A program made the position numbers and the translations under genes. The notes under the pieces were generated by a model. That model searched no databases, had not been told where the DNA came from, and saw only the letters and a list, made by a program, of their open reading frames with translations. This document shows, piece after piece, positions 5,302-8,390 of a stretch of 8,390 nucleotides of DNA (the stretch's first letter is position 1; every line of letters begins with the position of its first letter). The stretch lies in assembly GCA_966111775.1 (NCBI GenBank), contig CBHWBD010000223.1:1-8390 (forward strand), written 5' to 3'. This stretch comes from Pelomonas sp966111775. GTDB taxonomy: Bacteria > Pseudomonadota > Gammaproteobacteria > Burkholderiales > Burkholderiaceae_C.

Positions 5302-6408
5302 TCAACCGGCCTTGGCCGCCTTCCAGCGCTTCAGCATCTCGGCTTCCTGCTCGGGCGTGAAGGCCATCTTGGTGCGGCCCTTCTCCTCCTTCAGCTGGCC
5401 CTGGTACCAGGCCAGGGTGTCGGCCACTGTCTGCTCGACGGGCCGAAAGCGCAGCCCGGCCTTGACGGCGCGGCCGTTCTGCCAGGTGTGGAAGCCCTGG
5501 GTCTCGCCGGCATAGGGTGCCCAGATCGGGAAGTCGATGCCCTCCTGCTTGGCGACGAACTCGCCGGGGATCCAGGTCAGCGTGCTTGCCGTGGGCGTGG
5601 CCTTCTGGCAGGCGGCGATGACGCGGCCCCAGGTCATGGGCTTGTCCGGCCCCAGACCGTTGAAGACGCCGATGGTGCGGTTCTCGACCATCAGCACCAG
5701 CCACTCGGCCAGGTCGCGCACGTCGATGAGTTGCAGCGGGTCGGTCGGCGCGCCGGGCACGGCGATCTCGCCGCCCTTGTCGAAGCGGGCCGGCCAGTAA
5801 GTGAAGCGGCCGGTCGGATCGTCGGGGCCGACGATGAAGCCGGGGCGGACCACCGTCGTGCGGCCGGGCAGCGCCGCTTCGGCGGCCGCTTCGCAGGCGG
5901 CCTTGAGCCCGCCGTAGTTCTCGAAGCCCTTGCCCATCTCCTCGACCTTGGGGTCGGCCAGCACGGCCAGCGGCGAGTTCTCGTCGCCATTGATCGGGCT
6001 GGGCTCCTTGTAGGCGCTGATGCTGGAGATGAAGATGTAGTGCTTGACCCGCGGCGCCAGCAGTTGCGCCGAGGCGCCGACCATGCGCGGGTAGTAGCCC
6101 GAGTCGTCGATGACGGCATCCCACTCGCCGGTCTCCAGCGACTTGATGCCCTCGCCCTTCAGCGGGTCGCGGTCGCCCTGGCGCTTCTCGATGTCGGGAA
6201 ACAGGCCCGGGCGCGTCTTGCCGCGGTTGAACAAGGTCAGCGTGTGGCCGCGCGCCCGCGCCGCCTCGACGATGGCCGGGCCGAGGAAGCCGGTGCCACC
6301 GAGGATGAGGATGCGCTTGGGCGCGGGGGGGGCCGCCGCGAAGGCGGCTCCGGGCAGCAGGGTGGCGCTCATCTGCAGGACCTGTCGACGCGAGGGGTGG
6401 ATCTTCAT
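5302..6408 (-). CDS. Tat-exported NAD(P)-dependent epimerase/dehydratase (extended SDR-like)
   Basis: The 368-residue protein opens with a twin-arginine signal: SRRQVL (6-11), a modest hydrophobic stretch, and an Ala-rich end with likely cleavage near AFA (22-24). The mature part starts with a Rossmann fold, GGTGFLGP (37-44), then FNRG (60-63), a pattern that often suits NADP. Ser128/Ser129 and YGGLK (165-169, Tyr/Lys pair) supply the SDR catalytic residues. VRPGFIVGP (187-195) and a substrate domain to about 345 follow the NAD-dependent epimerase/dehydratase pattern. It therefore probably folds with its nucleotide in the cytoplasm and is exported by Tat, as known for Zymomonas glucose-fructose oxidoreductase. 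The substrate is not evident. The ATG overlaps the stop of the upstream transporter gene (ATGA), and a strong AAGGAG precedes it. Family and Tat signal are well supported; reaction is unknown. Confidence 0.87.
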   Translation of the reverse strand: MKIHPSRRQVLQMSATLLPGAAFAAAPPAPKRILILGGTGFLGPAIVEAARARGHTLTLFNRGKTRPGLFPDIEKRQGDRDPLKGEGIKSLETGEWDAVIDDSGYYPRMVGASAQLLAPRVKHYIFISSISAYKEPSPINGDENSPLAVLADPKVEEMGKGFENYGGLKAACEAAAEAALPGRTTVVRPGFIVGPDDPTGRFTYWPARFDKGGEIAVPGAPTDPLQLIDVRDLAEWLVLMVENRTIGVFNGLGPDKPMTWGRVIAACQKATPTASTLTWIPGEFVAKQEGIDFPIWAPYAGETQGFHTWQNGRAVKAGLRFRPVEQTVADTLAWYQGQLKEEKGRTKMAFTPEQEAEMLKRWKAAKAG

Positions 6409-7727
6409 GTGGGAGTCTCCTTGTGATTGAAAGTCAGCGGCGCGGTGTCAGCGTGCTCGTGATGGCGACGGTTCACGAGCCGACCCAGCCATCCCGCGAA
6501 AGCAACCCAGGCACCGGCACAACCCAGCGCCGCCAGCGAGACCGGGACCAGCAACGCGGCGAACAGCGTCGGCGCCCAGACGCCGAGGAAGTCGCCGCCG
6601 CGGAACACGAAGGTGTCGATGAAGGCCTTGGACTTGTAGCGCTCCTCCGGCCCCAGCGGGATGTAGAGGATCTCGCGCGCCGGCCGGTCCACCGCGTAGT
6701 GGATGCCGCGGCGCAGCACCTGCACCAGGGCCAGCACCAGGAAGCTGGGCCACAGGGCCAGCGCGCCGAAGCCCAGCGTCGTCAGCAGCGGCAGCACCAG
6801 CAGCACGCCCGACACACCGATGCCGCGCAGCAGGCGGCTGGTCAGCAGCAACTGCACGGTCAGCGTCAGCACATTGGTCCAGAAGTCCAGCTTGGCAAAG
6901 GCCGCCGTGCGCTCGGCCGGGCTGGCGAAGCTTTTGGCCACGATGTCGCCCTGCATCAGGTAGAGGAAGGTCGACGTGATGGTGAACAGCAGCATGTAGG
7001 CGCAGATCAGCTGCAGATAGCGCGAAGCCGCAATGGCCTTCAGGCCGGCCTTGAAGTCGGGACCGGGTTCGCGGGCCTGCTGGCCCTCGCCCGACGACAG
7101 CTTGAAGTGGACCGCCAGGCGCAGCATGCAGAACACCGCCACCTCCAGGCCCAGCACCGCGAGCAGCATCAGGCCGGCCGGCTCGACCTTGAAGCCCCAG
7201 TCGCCACTGCTGACGCCCTGGGTCACCGCGGCGCCGACAACCGCCCCCAGCGTGCCGCCCATTGAGATCATGCCGAACAGCCGCTTGCCCTGGTCCTCGG
7301 TGAAGACATCGGCCATCAGGCTCCAGAACACCGACACGACGAAGAGGTTGAAGACGCTCAGCCACACGTAGAAGGCATAGCCCAGCAGGTTGCCGCCATG
7401 CCCGGGCAGGGCGTAGAAGAGCGCGGCGAACACCAGCAGATTGGCGGCGAAGAAGTGGGCCACCAGCGGTATGAAGCGCCGGCGCGGCAGGCGTGACACC
7501 AGGGTCGAATAGACCGGGTTGACGACCAGCATGACGACCAGGGTGGTCGTCATCAGCCAGGGCAACCAGTCGGCGCCACGCGCAATGCCCATGGCCTCGC
7601 GTACCGGTCGCAGCAGGTAGAGGGCGAGCAGCAGGAAGAAGAAATAGGCCGCCGCGTACAGCAGCGCACGGCCTTCGCCGGGGCGCAGCAGCACCAGGCG
7701 TTGCAGTCGTGTCGTCAGGGCCGTCAT
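6405..7727 (-). CDS. MFS-type transporter related to ATP:ADP antiporters (Npt1/Npt2, Tlc-like)
   Basis: The 440-residue, very hydrophobic protein has about 12 predicted membrane helices, with a cytoplasmic loop at about 207-235 between its halves. Motifs I associate with the NTP/NDP exchange (Npt/Tlc, AAA) group are LRPVREAMG (39-47), FWSLMADVFTEDQGKRLFG (134-152) followed by a Gly-rich GGTLGAVVG (157-165), and a late RPAREILYIPL...EERYKSKAFIDT...RGGD (348-379). Classical members in rickettsiae and chlamydiae swap host ATP for ADP. The homologues in free-living proteobacteria are often annotated this way without demonstrated substrate, so nucleotide transport is inference here. The start is ATG 7727. 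No ribosome binding site is seen, and a possible leader hairpin ends two bases before it. The stop overlaps the start of the Tat-SDR gene by four bases, implying an operon. Group assignment is fairly confident; the transported molecule is not. Confidence 0.82.
   Translation of the reverse strand: MTALTTRLQRLVLLRPGEGRALLYAAAYFFFLLLALYLLRPVREAMGIARGADWLPWLMTTTLVVMLVVNPVYSTLVSRLPRRRFIPLVAHFFAANLLVFAALFYALPGHGGNLLGYAFYVWLSVFNLFVVSVFWSLMADVFTEDQGKRLFGMISMGGTLGAVVGAAVTQGVSSGDWGFKVEPAGLMLLAVLGLEVAVFCMLRLAVHFKLSSGEGQQAREPGPDFKAGLKAIAASRYLQLICAYMLLFTITSTFLYLMQGDIVAKSFASPAERTAAFAKLDFWTNVLTLTVQLLLTSRLLRGIGVSGVLLVLPLLTTLGFGALALWPSFLVLALVQVLRRGIHYAVDRPAREILYIPLGPEERYKSKAFIDTFVFRGGDFLGVWAPTLFAALLVPVSLAALGCAGAWVAFAGWLGRLVNRRHHEHADTAPLTFNHKETPT
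6417..6422 (-). promoter_or_regulatory. Ribosome binding site of the Tat-exported SDR gene
   Basis: On the minus strand AAGGAG lies eight bases before the ATG at 6408, inside the end of the upstream transporter gene. It is the strongest ribosome binding site seen in the window and fixes this start. The SDR can therefore be translated well even though its gene also overlaps its neighbour. Confidence 0.75.
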
Positions 7728-7729
7728 GG

Positions 7730-7769
7730 GACGAATTGGCGCACCGGTGGACGGGCGCTGCGATTCGTC
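7730..7769 (-). promoter_or_regulatory. Candidate structured leader in front of the transporter start
   Basis: On the minus-strand transcript GACGAAT (7769-7763) is the exact reverse complement of ATTCGTC (7736-7730). Inside it GCGC (7758-7755) can pair with GCGC (7742-7739), leaving a 12-base loop. The 3' arm ends two bases before the ATG (7727), where a ribosome binding site would be expected and none is visible. This could limit translation initiation. A short two-part stem can arise by chance in GC-rich DNA. Confidence 0.3.
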
Positions 7770-7777
7770 ACGGCGGG

Positions 7778-7802
7778 AAAACCCACGCAGGCAAAACCCA
7801 CG
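7778..7802. repeat. Short direct repeat, two copies of AAAACCCACG
   Basis: AAAACCCACG occurs at 7778-7787 and 7793-7802, a 15-base period, with a third partial AAAA at 7808-7811. It lies upstream of the transporter gene, between it and the lpd terminator. It could be a tandem regulator site or simple duplication. There is no further support. Confidence 0.35.
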
Positions 7803-7814
7803 GTGCCAAAAGCA

Positions 7815-7845
7815 ACAGGCCCGTCCGTTGCCGGAGCGGGCCTGT
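7815..7845 (-). terminator. Intrinsic terminator of the dihydrolipoamide dehydrogenase gene
   Basis: On the minus strand ACAGGCCCG (7845-7837) pairs exactly with CGGGCCTGT (7823-7815). The region between can extend the stem by TCCG/CGGA with one bulged base, leaving a four-base loop. The stem is followed by TGCTTTT. It begins 20 bases past the lpd stop. It separates lpd transcription from the transporter operon, whose ATG lies 88 bases further on. Confidence 0.75.
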
Positions 7846-7865
7846 CTTCTTGAAGCGCTGCGCGC

Positions 7866-8390
7866 TTACTTTTTGCGGACTGGCGGCACGTCGGTGCAGC
7901 TGCCGTGCGCCACTTCCGCGGCCATGCCCAGGCTCTCGCCCAGCGTCGGGTGGGGGTGGATGGTCTTGCCGATGTCCACCGCGTCCGCGCCCATCTCGAT
8001 GGCCAGGGCGATCTCGCCGATCATGTCGCCGGCATGGGTGCCGACGATGCCGCCGCCGATGATGCGGTGGCTCTCGTCATCGAAGATCAGCTTGGTGAAG
8101 CCCTCGTCGCGGCCGTTGGCGATGGCACGGCCCGAAGCCGTCCAGGGGAACAGGCCCTTGGTGAACTTGATGCCCTTGGCCTTGGCCTCGTCCTCGGTCA
8201 TGCCCACCCAGGCGACCTCGGGGTCGGTGTAGGCGACGCTCGGGATCACGCGGGCGTCGAACTGGCTCTTCTTGAGTTTGTCGTCACCCAGCAGTTCGCC
8301 GGCGCAGACCTCGGCCGCCACATGGCCTTCGTGCACCGCCTTGTGGGCCAGCATGGGCTGGCCGACGATGTCGCCGATGGCGAAGATGTT
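7866..8390 (-). CDS. lpdA: Dihydrolipoamide dehydrogenase (E3), C-terminal 174 residues (5' end outside window)
   Basis: The frame runs off the right edge and ends at TAA (7868-7866). The first visible residues, NIFAIGDIVGQPMLAHKA, are the FAD-contacting segment of the second nucleotide-binding region (TxxxxIFAIGD type). They are followed by the interface domain with VAYTDPEVAWVG. Near the end HPHPTLGES (visible residues 145-153) supplies the His-Glu pair that serves as catalytic base in the dimer. The enzyme reoxidises dihydrolipoyl groups on the E2 of pyruvate, 2-oxoglutarate or related complexes, using FAD and NAD, in the cytoplasm. Met at 8354 is internal, because 12 conserved residues precede it in frame. 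Burkholderiales often carry more than one E3, and the E1/E2 genes are outside the window, so which complex it serves is inferred only. It is followed by a good terminator. Confidence 0.93.
   Translation of the reverse strand, partial: NIFAIGDIVGQPMLAHKAVHEGHVAAEVCAGELLGDDKLKKSQFDARVIPSVAYTDPEVAWVGMTEDEAKAKGIKFTKGLFPWTASGRAIANGRDEGFTKLIFDDESHRIIGGGIVGTHAGDMIGEIALAIEMGADAVDIGKTIHPHPTLGESLGMAAEVAHGSCTDVPPVRKK

Noticed and set aside
5488..6426. A 312-codon plus-strand frame opposite the Tat-exported SDR
   Set aside because: Low-complexity translation. The opposite strand has a Tat signal, a Rossmann motif and a Tyr/Lys pair.
6423..7265. A 280-codon plus-strand frame opposite the transporter
   Set aside because: Extreme Gln/Arg/His content with no hydrophobic core, typical of the complement of a membrane-protein gene.

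Overview
The window is GC-rich, densely packed proteobacterial chromosome. Gene content (TonB-dependent receptor, LapD/LapG pair, HDOD protein, Tat-exported oxidoreductase, dihydrolipoamide dehydrogenase) and base composition fit a free-living betaproteobacterium, probably of the order Burkholderiales. That placement is inferred from gene families and composition, not from a marker gene.

Layout: (1) 1-503, plus strand: the 3' end of a TonB-dependent outer-membrane receptor. (2) 504-863: about 360 bases without a credible gene, carrying a strong 15-bp inverted repeat that looks like a dispersed genomic repeat, between two converging genes. (3) 3471-864, minus strand: a two-gene operon, lapG then lapD. 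It encodes the periplasmic cysteine protease and the inner-membrane c-di-GMP receptor that restrains it, the standard switch for releasing or retaining a large surface adhesin. The adhesin and its type I exporter are not in the window. (4) 3547-5015, plus strand, divergent from lapG: an HDOD-domain signalling protein whose stop codon overlaps the GTG start of an unrecognised membrane-anchored protein with four cysteines. (5) 5235-5023, minus strand: a 70-residue two-helix membrane protein, convergent with the previous pair. (6) 7727-5302, minus strand: an MFS-type protein of the ATP:ADP antiporter-like (Npt/Tlc) group, overlapping by ATGA with a Tat-signal NAD(P)-dependent epimerase/SDR-like enzyme. 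(7) 7815-8390, minus strand: the 3' end of a dihydrolipoamide dehydrogenase gene, closed by a good intrinsic terminator.

The best-understood unit is LapG/LapD, where cytoplasmic c-di-GMP governs a periplasmic proteolysis decision. The HDOD gene beside it belongs to another signalling-associated family, but a functional link is only positional. The most open questions are the coupled HDOD/four-cysteine pair and the nucleotide-transporter-like/Tat-exported SDR pair. Neither forms a pathway that I recognise. I found no CRISPR array, rRNA, tRNA, insertion sequence, toxin-antitoxin pair or defence system.
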